Positions 9,598-18,580 of a stretch of 64,000 nt of DNA are shown in pieces. The position numbers and the translations under genes are program-made. Position 1 is the stretch's first letter; every line of letters starts with the position of its first letter. Origin of the DNA: Desulfosarcina widdelii (GTDB lineage: Bacteria > Desulfobacterota > Desulfobacteria > Desulfobacterales > Desulfosarcinaceae). Below the pieces are notes generated by a model. That model worked only from the letters and a program-made list of their open reading frames with translations. It was not told the origin of the DNA and searched no databases. The DNA lies in assembly GCF_009688965.1 (NCBI RefSeq), contig NZ_AP021875.1, forward strand, positions 62,001 to 126,000. Reading direction: 5' to 3'.

Positions 9598-10097
9598 ATA
9601 GGATTCAGGCTTACCGATATACCACCCTATTGCTGACACTGAAGTGCGCAGTGCAGTCCGGCGGATCCGGGTTGCCAGGGAAGGCTCAATCATTTGGGGT
9701 CTATCCACCGTAGCTTGAAAAGGTAGGCTCACTCCCCGGATAGCCCCCTGGCCTTTATACCCAATATGACATTAATCTTTGTTTGTCTTAAACAAATGAT
9801 TCAGATATGCGCATGGAAAGAACAAAACCCGCACTGTCTTGTTGATCCGGGCACCCGACTGAAACTGTAAACTTTAAATGGTCACGAAAAAGGAATTAAT
9901 CAAAGGGTTAGCCGAATCAGGGTCGTCCTGCGAAATCAAAAAATCGATTTTGCAGTATTGGATAATTATGTCTTGACTTCACTTTTCATATGCGACCCCT
10001 GAATTAATTTGAAACGATATACAGAAAAGAACGAATTGTTTCTGGATATGATTGTGTCTTATATCAAATTCAATAATCTAAAAGGAGGTATGATCCA
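9598..10097. other. 500-base stretch without a convincing gene
   Basis: The first 160 bases are GC-rich and hairpin-prone and are probably the right end of the preceding IS110 element, where IS1111-type elements would carry their guide RNA. The rest is AT-rich and leads to the promoter region of the gene at 10098. A 32-codon frame at about 9878 has no support. Confidence 0.5.
10029..10042 (+). promoter_or_regulatory. Weaker copy of the GGAACAATTTGTT element
   Basis: GAACGAATTGTTTC matches 12 of 14 bases of the element at 14909-14922. It lies 56 bases upstream of the SCP2-like gene. It may tie the SCP2/hydrolase/PrpD genes to the same activator as the tcu-like operon, but alone it is weak evidence. 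Confidence 0.35.
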
Positions 10098-10520
10098 ATG
10101 TCGGAGGATTCAATAATTGTAGAAGAGGGCCTAGAGAAAGAATTATGTGTTCAATTTGAAAAAGTCATTCCAAAGCTTGTTAATGGAGATTCTCATTTTG
10201 TCTGGAGGGGAAGAAATCTTTCCGCTGATTGTCTTGTGCAAATTGGAAATGTTTCGTTCCTTCTGAGTTTTGAGCAAGGTAGTATCAAAAATTGCCAGAA
10301 GGGCCTTCCTTTGATGTGCTCATGGGACTTCGCTGTTCGTGGTTCGGTCCATGCCTGGAATGCCTTTTGGCAGGATCCCCCCGAACCGGGCTGGCATGAT
10401 CTTTTTGCATTGACCAAACGCGGTGAGATGACGATGGAGGGGAATCTTTATCCTTTTGTGGCGAATCTTCAATATTTCAAAGATGTCGTGACATTACCAA
10501 GATATGGAGGTTCCAAATGA
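10098..10520 (+). CDS. SCP2 sterol-transfer-like small protein
   Basis: The 140-residue protein has the look of an SCP2-type lipid/acyl-binding domain: a middle segment VSFLLSFEQGSI followed by DFAVRGSVHAWNAFWQDPPEPGWHDLFALTKRGEMTMEGNLYPFVANLQYFKDVV. That resembles the strand, hydrophobic pocket and closing helix of the family. An AAAGGAGGT precedes the ATG. Its end overlaps the next start by four bases (ATGA), so it is translationally coupled to the hydrolase. It may bind or present an acyl substrate; this is inferred. Confidence 0.6.
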   Translation: MSEDSIIVEEGLEKELCVQFEKVIPKLVNGDSHFVWRGRNLSADCLVQIGNVSFLLSFEQGSIKNCQKGLPLMCSWDFAVRGSVHAWNAFWQDPPEPGWHDLFALTKRGEMTMEGNLYPFVANLQYFKDVVTLPRYGGSK

Positions 10521-11383
10521 AAACAAGCGCCGTAGAACCCATCGTCGGCCGTTACACCACGTTTCCCATTCTTGGGGAAGACTGTCGCATTTATTTCGAG
10601 GAAGCTGGAAATGGAATTCCGTTGCTTTGCCTTCATACTGCAGGTGCAGACACGAGACAGTTCAGGCATTTGATGTGCGATAAAGATGTAACGAATAAAT
10701 TCCGTGTGATTACATTTGATATGCCGTGGCATGGAAAGTCATACCCTCCGTTAGGTTGGGAAAAACGCGAGTATCAACTAACCACTGAACTCTATGTAGC
10801 AATAATTCGGTCCTTCTCTGCCGCTATGGGCATTGATCGTCCCGTTGTCATGGGATGTTCTATCGGGGGGCGAATCACTCTTGAGTTGGCAAATTCCCAT
10901 GGTAAGGAATTCCGTGCTTTGATCGGTCTGGAGGCGGCAGATTATCAGCAGCCTTGGTACGACACGACGTGGCTTCATCGAAGCGATGTGCATGGTGGGG
11001 AAGTTTGTGCGGCCCTTGTTTCAGGCCTGGTTGCTCCTCAAAGTCCCGACATATACCGTCACGAAACCCTGTGGCAATACATGCAGAGCGGTCCTGGAAT
11101 ATTTCGCGGCGATCTCTATTTTTATCGCGTCGATTGTGATCTGCGCGGGAAACTGGGAAACATCGATACAAAAATCTGTCCTCTCTATCTGCTTACAGGC
11201 GAATATGATTTTTCATGTAGGCCCGAAGACACATTGCGTACTGCCAAGACGATCCCGGGAGTTAACGTGGAGGTCATGAAGGAAGTCGGGCATTTCCCGA
11301 TGAGCGAAAATCCAACACAGTTCAAAAAATATATAATGCCGATATTGAACGAAATATCGAAACGAGAAGAGTCGTCATCGTAA
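10517..11383 (+). CDS. Alpha/beta hydrolase
   Basis: This 288-residue hydrolase has a complete catalytic set. The nucleophile elbow is GCSIGG (Ser115), the acid is probably in LTGEYDFSCRPED, and the His is in EVGHFPMSENP. The oxyanion-side segment LCLHTAGADTRQF and the FDMPWHGKS loop match the family of meta-cleavage or acyl-ester hydrolases. It overlaps the SCP2-like gene and precedes the MmgE/PrpD gene by 32 bases, so the three were probably one transcript for degrading an organic acid or ester. No substrate can be named. Confidence 0.85.
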   Translation: MKTSAVEPIVGRYTTFPILGEDCRIYFEEAGNGIPLLCLHTAGADTRQFRHLMCDKDVTNKFRVITFDMPWHGKSYPPLGWEKREYQLTTELYVAIIRSFSAAMGIDRPVVMGCSIGGRITLELANSHGKEFRALIGLEAADYQQPWYDTTWLHRSDVHGGEVCAALVSGLVAPQSPDIYRHETLWQYMQSGPGIFRGDLYFYRVDCDLRGKLGNIDTKICPLYLLTGEYDFSCRPEDTLRTAKTIPGVNVEVMKEVGHFPMSENPTQFKKYIMPILNEISKREESSS

Positions 11384-11415
11384 ATATTAACTCCCAAAAC
11401 TGAGTACTTAATAAT

Positions 11416-12781
11416 ATGGAGAAGGTAACCCGGACGCTGGCGGAATTTTCTGCAAAATTGTCATACCCCGACCTCAGTCCAGATCTCGTGGTTCGTTTGA
11501 AAAAGTATCATCTGGATGCCATTGGTTGCGGGATTAACGGGGCTTGTTTGGACTGGTCTCAAATAGTCAATCGGTGGGTAGTTGGACAGGGAGGCAAAAA
11601 GGAGGCTACGCTTTGGGGGCAAAACTTCAGTGGGCCCAGCGCCGACGTGAGCCTGGGACTTGGTGTAATGATTTATGGTGTTGATTTTGATGATTACCAT
11701 AACGCTAAAATCCATCCGGGGGCCGCGGTGATCCCAGCAGTGATAACTGTCGGAGAACTTATGGAATCTTCCGGCGAGGAGGTTTTGGCGGCCATGGCGG
11801 CCGGCTATGAAACCATGATTCGCATCAGTCTTGCTACCGGTCCCAACGTGTCACGGATGAAAGGGTGGCACTTGACCGGTACCATGGGGACATTTGGTGC
11901 TGCCGTCGCTGCTGGTCGGCTTTTGGGCCTTTCCCCTGATGAGATGGCAAGCGCTCTGGGAATGGCAGGGACGCAATCCGCCGGCCTCTGGGCCTTTCTG
12001 GCAGATGGGGCCATGAGCAAAAGGTTTCATTCATGCAGGCCGGGCCAGTCAAAGTGGTATCATAGCCGCTTTTTTGGCCCGGGACGGGTTTCATGGACCG
12101 ACCCAGATTCTGGAGGCACAAGATGGCGGATTCTGTCAGGCTATGTCGGATCAGTTCGACCTGTCCGTTGCCACTGCCGCACTTGGTGAGGCGTATCATA
12201 GCTGTGAGGTCAATATAAAACCGTATGCCTGCTGCGCCAGTTCTCATTCAGCGGTGGATGCCGTGCTGGAGTTAAAAAAGCTGGGAGGCTTTTCTCCAGC
12301 AGAGGTCGATACCGTTATCGTCAAAACCGCTAAAGGGGTTCAGGTGCAATGCGGTTTCCCATACAGGGCAGAGGGTGTGGTGCAAGCCCAAATGAGCCTT
12401 CAATATATTGTGGCCGTTATCCTGCTGGATGGTATGGCACTCTTGGAACAGTTTTCAGATATTCGGATTGTTGATCCACAGGTCCTAAACCTGGCCAAGC
12501 GCGTTCAGATTGTCCTGGATCCGGACATCGACAAAGTCTATCCCCAACGTTACGCCAACCGGGTGGAGGTGGTACTGAAGGATGGACGGCGGTTTGAAAC
12601 CCGCGTGGATTTTGCCAAAGGTTCGACCGAACATTCGTTGAGCTTTGCGGAAGTGGCCCTCAAATTCAAAAGCATGACGGCCCAGGTCCTTTCTGCGGAA
12701 GCTGCGGAATGCATAATCAATGAGGTCGAATCATTGGAAACCAAAGAGGATATTCGTAGTCTAACGAAGCTTCTGATGTAA
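11416..12781 (+). pseudogene. MmgE/PrpD-family dehydratase/decarboxylase, broken by a 4-bp duplication
   Basis: The family includes 2-methylcitrate dehydratase and cis-aconitate decarboxylase. The first frame is typical (HPGAAVIPAV, ETMIRISLATG, GWHLTGTMGTFGAA) up to SKRFH. There TCAT is present twice in a row (12027-12034). Removing one copy restores KRFH-AGRASQSG, exactly the family pattern, and the frame then runs to 12781 through YACCASSHSAVDA. The full protein would have about 453 residues. The gene faces the PrpR-type regulator. An aconitate-related role fits the tcuAB-like genes nearby. Confidence 0.88.
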
Positions 12782-12810
12782 ATCGCTCAAATCGCCCAAA
12801 GTGGGGCGGC

Positions 12811-14739
12811 TCAATCGATGCTGTGCTCCTTAATTTTTCGCCAAAGGGTGGTTCGGCTTATCCCTAAAAGTTTCGCAGCTTTGCTCTTGCTGTATCGTGC
12901 TTGGGATAAAGCTTTTATGATTATGGCTTTTTCACTCTTTAGCGTGGTCTCCTTAATACGATTTTTCAATTCGAAAGACGGCTTAGGCTTCGCTAAACTA
13001 GATTGGGTGAGTATGGTTTTCTGAATTAGTTCCCGGTAGAGTACATTCAACATATCATGCCTGCGGTGCAGGCTGCAATTTATGACAAGACGTTCAGCAA
13101 AATTTCTGAGTTGTCGGACATTTCCAGGCCAGTCATACTGCTTGAGCTTGTATACGTATTCTTCTGGAATCATAATAGGTTTAAAATTCTGGCGGTTTGA
13201 AAAGAGTTTTATGAAGTAGTCAAGAAGTACTGGAATGTCTTCCTGCCTGCGTCTCAAAGGAGGAATTTGGAGGCAAAGCACATTGATGCGATAGAAAAGA
13301 TCTGCCCTGAACTTTCCTTCCAGAACCGCGTGGTGGAGGTCGCGGCTCGCTGCGGCAATGATTCGCACATCTACAGGTATTTTACGGTCACCGCCAACCC
13401 GCAAAATCTCACGTTCTTGGAGAACACGCAGAAGGCGAATCTGCATGGCTTTCGGTGTGGAATCAATCTCGTCTAGAAAAATGGTGCCTTTATGGGCGAT
13501 TTCGAATTGCCCTGGTTTCCCGCCTTTTTTAGAACCGGTGAACGAACCTTCCTCATAACCGAATAGCTCGCTCTCCAGAAGTTGCTCGGGCAGTGCGGTG
13601 CAGTTAATGGAAACGAATGGATGCCGGGATCTCCTGCTGAGGTTGTGGATGCCATGTGCAAAAATTTCCTTGCCAGTACCCGTTTCACCGACGAGCAGGA
13701 TCGTGGATTCAGTCTTTGCGTATTCCCGGCTGACGTTCAGAAGGTCCTCCATCTCTAGGCTGTCGTAAACCAGTTCGTCGAAATTGTATTTGGCGACAAG
13801 CCCTTTAGAGAGGGAACTGCGGACCACGTTTTCTGTCCGCATGATTTTGCCGATGTCTCGGAAGGTGGACACCGCTCCGATGGCCTCGTCATCCAAGAGA
13901 ACGGGCAAGTGGCTGAAAACGTACTGGTCGTTATGGATCTGTCCTAATAGGTCCTGGACGGGTTTTTTTGTTGCCAAAACATGCTGGACCGGGCAGTTGG
14001 GAATCAGGTCGGTGATTGAATGGTTCATGACCTCGTCCTTTCCAATGTGAAGGATTTGTCGAGCTTTTGAGTTAATGGTAATGATGCGCCCCTTATCGTT
14101 AACAGCGATAATTCCATCGGAAGCGGCATCGATGATAGATCGGTAGCGACGGGCGGTGGCCCTTTCCTCCCTCCCTGATATGGCGACAGATTTTGCATTT
14201 TCGATAGTGGCTGCCATGTCTTCATCGGAGGTTCGGATTCCCACGAATCGGATGCCGAGGGTTTCTGAAATCTGCTCGCTAACACTGCCGCCGACAACTA
14301 CCTCACATCCCTTGCGTTTAGATTGGGAGATGACCCGCTCCAAGCCTTGCCGATCATTGTAGATTTTCTGCACAATCTCAATGTCCAGCAACTCTTCCAA
14401 TATCAACATGCCGTCCATTTTCTGTCTGAACGTGGGCAGAAGTATCCTCCGGCTTATGCTGGCGGCTGCTTTCAAGCTAACAAGAATATCCAGGGATCGG
14501 TGGGGAAATGATAGAACCGGAATACGAAGGTTTTCGCGCAACAAATGCGCTGTTCCCCGGCGGCTGATGATTACTTCGATGCCATTTCGCTGCATCTCTA
14601 TAGCCTCGGGAATGGCATCATCCAGCCCTTGCGTATTGATGTGGATTTGGTCCTGCTGGTGGGCGGTGATTGCCTTAATGCGTTTGATTACGGGTTGACT
14701 GGAGGCGAAGATGCCTACTGTGACATTATTTGTCTGCAT
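12811..14739 (-). CDS. Sigma-54-dependent activator with PrpR N-terminal sensor domain
   Basis: Domains in order, numbered from an upstream ATG at 14754: a PrpR_N/XylR-type ligand domain (about 12-190), a PAS domain (205-300), an AAA+ domain (330-570) and a Fis-type helix-turn-helix (610-645). Walker A is GETGTGKE at 356 and Walker B is GTIFLDEID at 423. The sigma-54 contact loop reads EEGSFTGSKKGG instead of the usual GAFTGA. The ATG at 14739 is preferred because AGGA lies just before it. Relatives sense 2-methylcitrate or other acids. The neighbours point to a tricarballylate or aconitate-type effector, which is an inference. Confidence 0.88.
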   Translation of the reverse strand: MQTNNVTVGIFASSQPVIKRIKAITAHQQDQIHINTQGLDDAIPEAIEMQRNGIEVIISRRGTAHLLRENLRIPVLSFPHRSLDILVSLKAAASISRRILLPTFRQKMDGMLILEELLDIEIVQKIYNDRQGLERVISQSKRKGCEVVVGGSVSEQISETLGIRFVGIRTSDEDMAATIENAKSVAISGREERATARRYRSIIDAASDGIIAVNDKGRIITINSKARQILHIGKDEVMNHSITDLIPNCPVQHVLATKKPVQDLLGQIHNDQYVFSHLPVLLDDEAIGAVSTFRDIGKIMRTENVVRSSLSKGLVAKYNFDELVYDSLEMEDLLNVSREYAKTESTILLVGETGTGKEIFAHGIHNLSRRSRHPFVSINCTALPEQLLESELFGYEEGSFTGSKKGGKPGQFEIAHKGTIFLDEIDSTPKAMQIRLLRVLQEREILRVGGDRKIPVDVRIIAAASRDLHHAVLEGKFRADLFYRINVLCLQIPPLRRRQEDIPVLLDYFIKLFSNRQNFKPIMIPEEYVYKLKQYDWPGNVRQLRNFAERLVINCSLHRRHDMLNVLYRELIQKTILTQSSLAKPKPSFELKNRIKETTLKSEKAIIIKALSQARYSKSKAAKLLGISRTTLWRKIKEHSID

Positions 14740-14906
14740 TGCTTCCTGTTTCATATTTATGAATTATACTGCGAAAGGTCATAGCATGCGATTTTATAAA
14801 CAGTTTAACATTTATTTTGGAATGGCAGAAACTCCATAAAACCATTGCATTGATCTTGAGGTCCATTAACAATTTTCGCATTAAGTGGCCGTTCGCAGTA
14901 TATTAT

Positions 14907-14923
14907 TGGAACAATTTGTTTCA
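14907..14923 (+). promoter_or_regulatory. Candidate activator binding site, dyad TGGAACAATTTGTTTCA
   Basis: This 17-bp near-palindrome lies 168 bases upstream of the regulator start and on the upstream side of icd. Its core GGAACAATTTGTT recurs exactly, inverted, upstream of the tcu-like operon at 25484-25496. A related ATTGTAACAAT dyad overlaps it immediately downstream. It is a good candidate enhancer site for the PrpR-type activator. The rest of 14740-15458 holds no gene I can support. Confidence 0.55.
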
Positions 14924-15235
14924 TTGTAACAATCTATTGTCAATTTTTTTTTAACGTTTGTTGCTTACGGGGTTATTCTCCGTTGTCAAATTAGAGCATG
15001 TAATCCTTGGGCGTATGATGTAACCTGAAATACTTTTAAGTTTGGAAATCACTATGGATCCATTGGCTGTAGTCCGAACCAAGCGGAGGATAGCGAAAGT
15101 CCCCTAATCAAAAGAGATCAAGAAAAACCTACAGCTTTTGTGATTCTTGCTCCCATTTGATTTTCACACCAAAATTGTTGTGTGGGTTAGCGAAATTCCT
15201 GGAGGCTGATCTAAATTTTTTCTCGATTATTTTTT

Positions 15236-15251
15236 TGGCACGGTTTTTGTT
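15236..15251 (+). promoter_or_regulatory. Sigma-54-type promoter candidate upstream of icd
   Basis: TGGCACGGTTTTTGTT has a perfect -24 element (TGGCACG) and the correct spacing to a -12 element reading TTGT instead of TTGC. It points towards the isocitrate dehydrogenase gene, about 210 bases upstream of its ATG, and lies about 310 bases from the putative activator site. Confidence 0.5.
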
Positions 15252-15458
15252 ATAACTGATCGTCGGGGGCGATGGAAGAGACCGTTAATAGACTCAAACT
15301 GTGTTTATTTCCAGTAAATCATAAGAACTGGCAACGACAACCTGAGCAGGTTTTGAAAAACACAGAACATTATGGTTTTGGCTAATCCCTTAAAATTTAA
15401 TATCCAAATTCCCATCAACTTAAATCAACTTCAAAAATAAAAAACAGGTGGTCTCAAC

Positions 15459-16424
15459 ATGAAGGGAAAAGCAACGAAAATTACGGTCAATGCGAACGGA
15501 CAACTAACGGTTCCCGACCATCCCATTATTCCTTACATCGAAGGCGACGGCATCGGTCCCGACATCTGGAGCGCCACGCGCACCGTCCTGGACGCCGCCG
15601 TGGAAAAAGCCTATCGCGGCGGCAAAGCCATCGCCTGGAAAGAGGTGCTGGCCGGCGAAAAGGCCTACAACACAACCGGCGAATGGCTGCCCCAGGACAC
15701 CGTCGATTCCACCAAGGATTATCATGTGGCCATCAAGGGGCCGCTGACCACTCCGGTGGGGGGCGGCATCCGCAGCGTCAACGTGCAGCTGCGGCAGGTG
15801 CTGGATCTGTATGCCTGCGTCCGGCCGGTGCGCCATATCGAAGGCATTCCCAGCCCGGTGACCAAGCCGGAGGACGTAGACATGGTGGTGTTCCGCGAGA
15901 ATACCGAAGACGTCTAAAGTGGTTTGGAATGGGAGGCCGATTCGGAGACTGCCAAAAAGCTGATTCGCTTGGTCGAAGATGAGACGGGACGTACCATCCG
16001 GGACGGTTCGGGCATCGGCATCAAGCCCATCAGCCGGTTCGGCACCCGACGTCTGGTGCGCATGGCCATCCAATACGCCATCGACCAGAAAAAAGCCAGC
16101 GTGACCTTCGTCCATAAAGGCAATATCATGAAATTCACCGAAGGCGCCTTCAATCGTTGGGGCTATGAAATGGCCTGCGAAGCCTTCGTCGACCACATTG
16201 TTACCGAAGACGAGTTGTGGGACAAATACGACGGACAGGCGCCGGAGGGGCGCGTGGTGGTCAAGGACCGCATAGCCGACGCCATGTTCCAGCAGATTCT
16301 GCTACGTCCGGCAGAATACGACGTGCTGGCCATGCCCAACCTCAACGGCGACTACATGTCCGATGCCCTGGCGGCCATGGCCGGCGGTCTGGGGATGGCG
16401 CCGGGGTCCAATATTGGAGACGGA
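15459..16424 (+). pseudogene. icd: NADP-type isocitrate dehydrogenase, with nonsense codon and 3' truncation
   Basis: The start ([30 protein letters not shown]) and the substrate loops ([37 protein letters not shown]) match Icd. At 15915-15917 the Tyr codon of the family's NTEDVY-SGLEWE reads TAA. The frame then continues through [34 protein letters not shown] and [15 protein letters not shown] up to GSNIGD near 16424. There the match ends and a different gene begins on the other strand. About 95 C-terminal residues are missing compared with typical Icd (about 416). The gene is GC-rich relative to its surroundings. Confidence 0.9.
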
Positions 16425-17102
16425 AGGCCATTTCGTCTTCACGAGGCATATTAACTGTTGGATTTACCAGTATAGGTAAAAGGTACTCAATGTCGCACCC
16501 TGCCTTCCTCGCGCTAGTGGCCAACTCCAGATAAAGAGCCTGTGCTCCAAGGTAGTATATTTTTGCCAACGTTTTTATGGTTGTTGCTTTACCGGCTTCG
16601 CCGGGCATCAACTTAATCTTCATTCCGTACTTGCTCATAACAAGCTTGAATTGTTCCGCACCATCCCCTGAAACACACATAAGAACCTTATGTTTTTGCT
16701 TTGATGGGGGGCCGAAAATCGCGATATCGATAAAATCTGCTCCTTTGGCAGTAATCGCTTCAGCTCCTTTGTATTTCGATGTCGGGGTTGAATTAATTAG
16801 ATCTGCGTACATCCTATCCGGCTTGATAAACTGTGCCGCTTCTTTGGCAACTTTTAGAGCAAGGTTACCCCAAACGGATGAAAATATTAATTCTGACTGA
16901 ACCATCAATTCTTCAAGGCTCTGAACTAATTGAACATTTGCATCTAACGCCCGTTTATGGATGATTTCGCTATATTCTGGATCTGACTCCGCTTGGTCAT
17001 AAGCAAAGATCTGTTTAATACCTGATGCCTTCAATCCAAGGGAAAAAAATAGGCTACTTCGCCGAAACCAATAAAACCAATCTTTGGATTTTCAGATTTC
17101 AC
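16425..17102 (-). pseudogene. NAD(P)-binding dehydrogenase (6-phosphogluconate dehydrogenase-like, DUF1932), broken
   Basis: A GTG start at 17102 is preceded by AAGGAG. The protein opens with PKIGFIGFGEVA, a Rossmann nucleotide-binding motif. A seven-T run near 17042-17048 (coding strand) causes a frameshift; removing one T gives YFSLGLKASGIKQIFAYD, the expected continuation. It then reads through FIDIAIFGPP and GEAGKATTIKTLAKIYYLGAQALYLE, the helical substrate domain. The 3' end runs into the truncated icd near 16425, so both genes lost their ends at one junction. It was probably the last gene of the minus-strand catabolic operon. Confidence 0.7.
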
Positions 17103-17254
17103 TTTCTTCTCCTTATATTCGAACACAATAACAAAATTCAGTTTCTGTTTGAGCAATCGCGCCATCAGAGCTTTTGTATCCTCAAAAAGTCGATGAGCCC
17201 AGAATGTGCCTCCTAATAGAACGATCACCAAAAAGTTGAGAAGATCATGATTGC

Positions 17255-18541
17255 CTACATTACAATTGCTTTTAATACGATCTCTTTGTTACTGTTCGCC
17301 TTTTGCCAATCAAATTCATTAAGCGGCAAGGTAATCCGAGTGTTTGCAATCAATTTCGAAAAAGGCTTCTTCCAAATTATTTGTGAACCAGACCACGCCT
17401 CGAGTGCACCTTTTTTGAGTGTGTGCTCTAATTGGACAGAAGGGCCTGGGGAAAAAAAAGAAGCTCTGTATGATTTAATTTCCTTTTGAGTTATTTTTTG
17501 GGGCACTACATATCGTATTGGGCTTTCGGCCTTAATCGAAATGTACTCACTCACTCTTTCTCTATTCGGCTTCAAATATTTTATAATGTTCTTTGCAGCT
17601 CGTTTCCCTTCAAGTGCGCACAAGTCGTGCATTTCAGCACCCCGCAAAACATTTCCTGCAGCAAATATACCGGGGGCCGATGTCATCAGATTCATATCAA
17701 CAGCAGGTCCAAAGGTCGCTGGATCATACCCGATTACCGTGTTATCAATAAGAGGAGAATAAGATCGAAATTTTCCTGTAAGAATTATAGTATCGCATTT
17801 CACTTCCTTAATTTCACCGGTCGTATTTTCGATCAATTTTACTCCGTCGACACGCTTAACCCCCGAAATAGAATGCAAGGTTGTATTTTTAAAAATTGGA
17901 AAACCAATTAATTTACTCATTGAATTAGCCAATTGGGGATATGTCTGAAGCTCATCATCCTCTTCAACCATTCCAGCAATTGACATACCAGCGCGTCGGA
18001 GGGTAATCGCACACGATAATGAAACAATCTCGCTACCAATAATTAGGGCACTCTTTCCTGGTTTTAGATGGAAGGAATTCACCAAATCTTGTAGAGTTCC
18101 CGTCGTAAAAATTCCAGCTGGACGCGGACCAGAAATCATTCGTGCATTTAGAGGGCTCTCATAACAACCGGTTGCAAGAAGAATAATCCGGGCATCGAAG
18201 GTCCTGAAACCTTCCGGGGATGCCACCTGTATTTCATGCAGGTCGCCTGAATGTCCCGGAACAATCTGCAGGACCGTTGTATCCAGGTGAATATCTGCGG
18301 CAGTTTTCCAGGCGAGGTTATTCATTCTTTTTGCGTATCCTGGTCCTGTATAGATTCTTTTTCGATCGCGCATACCAAAGAAAAAGTGACATGTACGAGG
18401 CATGCCACCCAATTCTTGTTCGCTTTCGAACAGAGCGACGCGGAGTTCTGAGGCATTTGATAGTTCAACACACGCCGCAATCCCTGACGGCCCTCCTCCA
18501 ATAATCGCCACATCCAATGGGTTTGATTTCCGACCAGTCAT
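17255..18541 (-). CDS. FAD-dependent pyridine nucleotide-disulphide-type oxidoreductase
   Basis: The 428-residue flavoprotein starts with DVAIIGGGPSGIAACVEL (FAD site) and has a second dinucleotide site at SALIIGSEIVSLSCAI. The GIFAAGNVLRGAEMHD segment closes the FAD site. This layout resembles the small flavoprotein partner of GlpA-like or opine/sarcosine oxidase-like enzymes. It follows the GlpA-like gene by 40 bases on the same strand, so the two probably form one complex. The last 100 residues are less typical. Substrate unknown. Confidence 0.75.
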   Translation of the reverse strand: MTGRKSNPLDVAIIGGGPSGIAACVELSNASELRVALFESEQELGGMPRTCHFFFGMRDRKRIYTGPGYAKRMNNLAWKTAADIHLDTTVLQIVPGHSGDLHEIQVASPEGFRTFDARIILLATGCYESPLNARMISGPRPAGIFTTGTLQDLVNSFHLKPGKSALIIGSEIVSLSCAITLRRAGMSIAGMVEEDDELQTYPQLANSMSKLIGFPIFKNTTLHSISGVKRVDGVKLIENTTGEIKEVKCDTIILTGKFRSYSPLIDNTVIGYDPATFGPAVDMNLMTSAPGIFAAGNVLRGAEMHDLCALEGKRAAKNIIKYLKPNRERVSEYISIKAESPIRYVVPQKITQKEIKSYRASFFSPGPSVQLEHTLKKGALEAWSGSQIIWKKPFSKLIANTRITLPLNEFDWQKANSNKEIVLKAIVM

Positions 18542-18580
18542 AATGCATTCCTTTCGGGAAAAAACATAGCGGTATCACCT

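Noticed and set aside
15915..15917. Recoding of TAA in icd
   Set aside because: TAA is not known to be recoded as an amino acid in bacteria, and the gene is also truncated.
15504..16196. 230-codon minus-strand frame opposite icd
   Set aside because: It is the antisense of well-matched Icd coding sequence; its composition reflects GC-rich codon bias.
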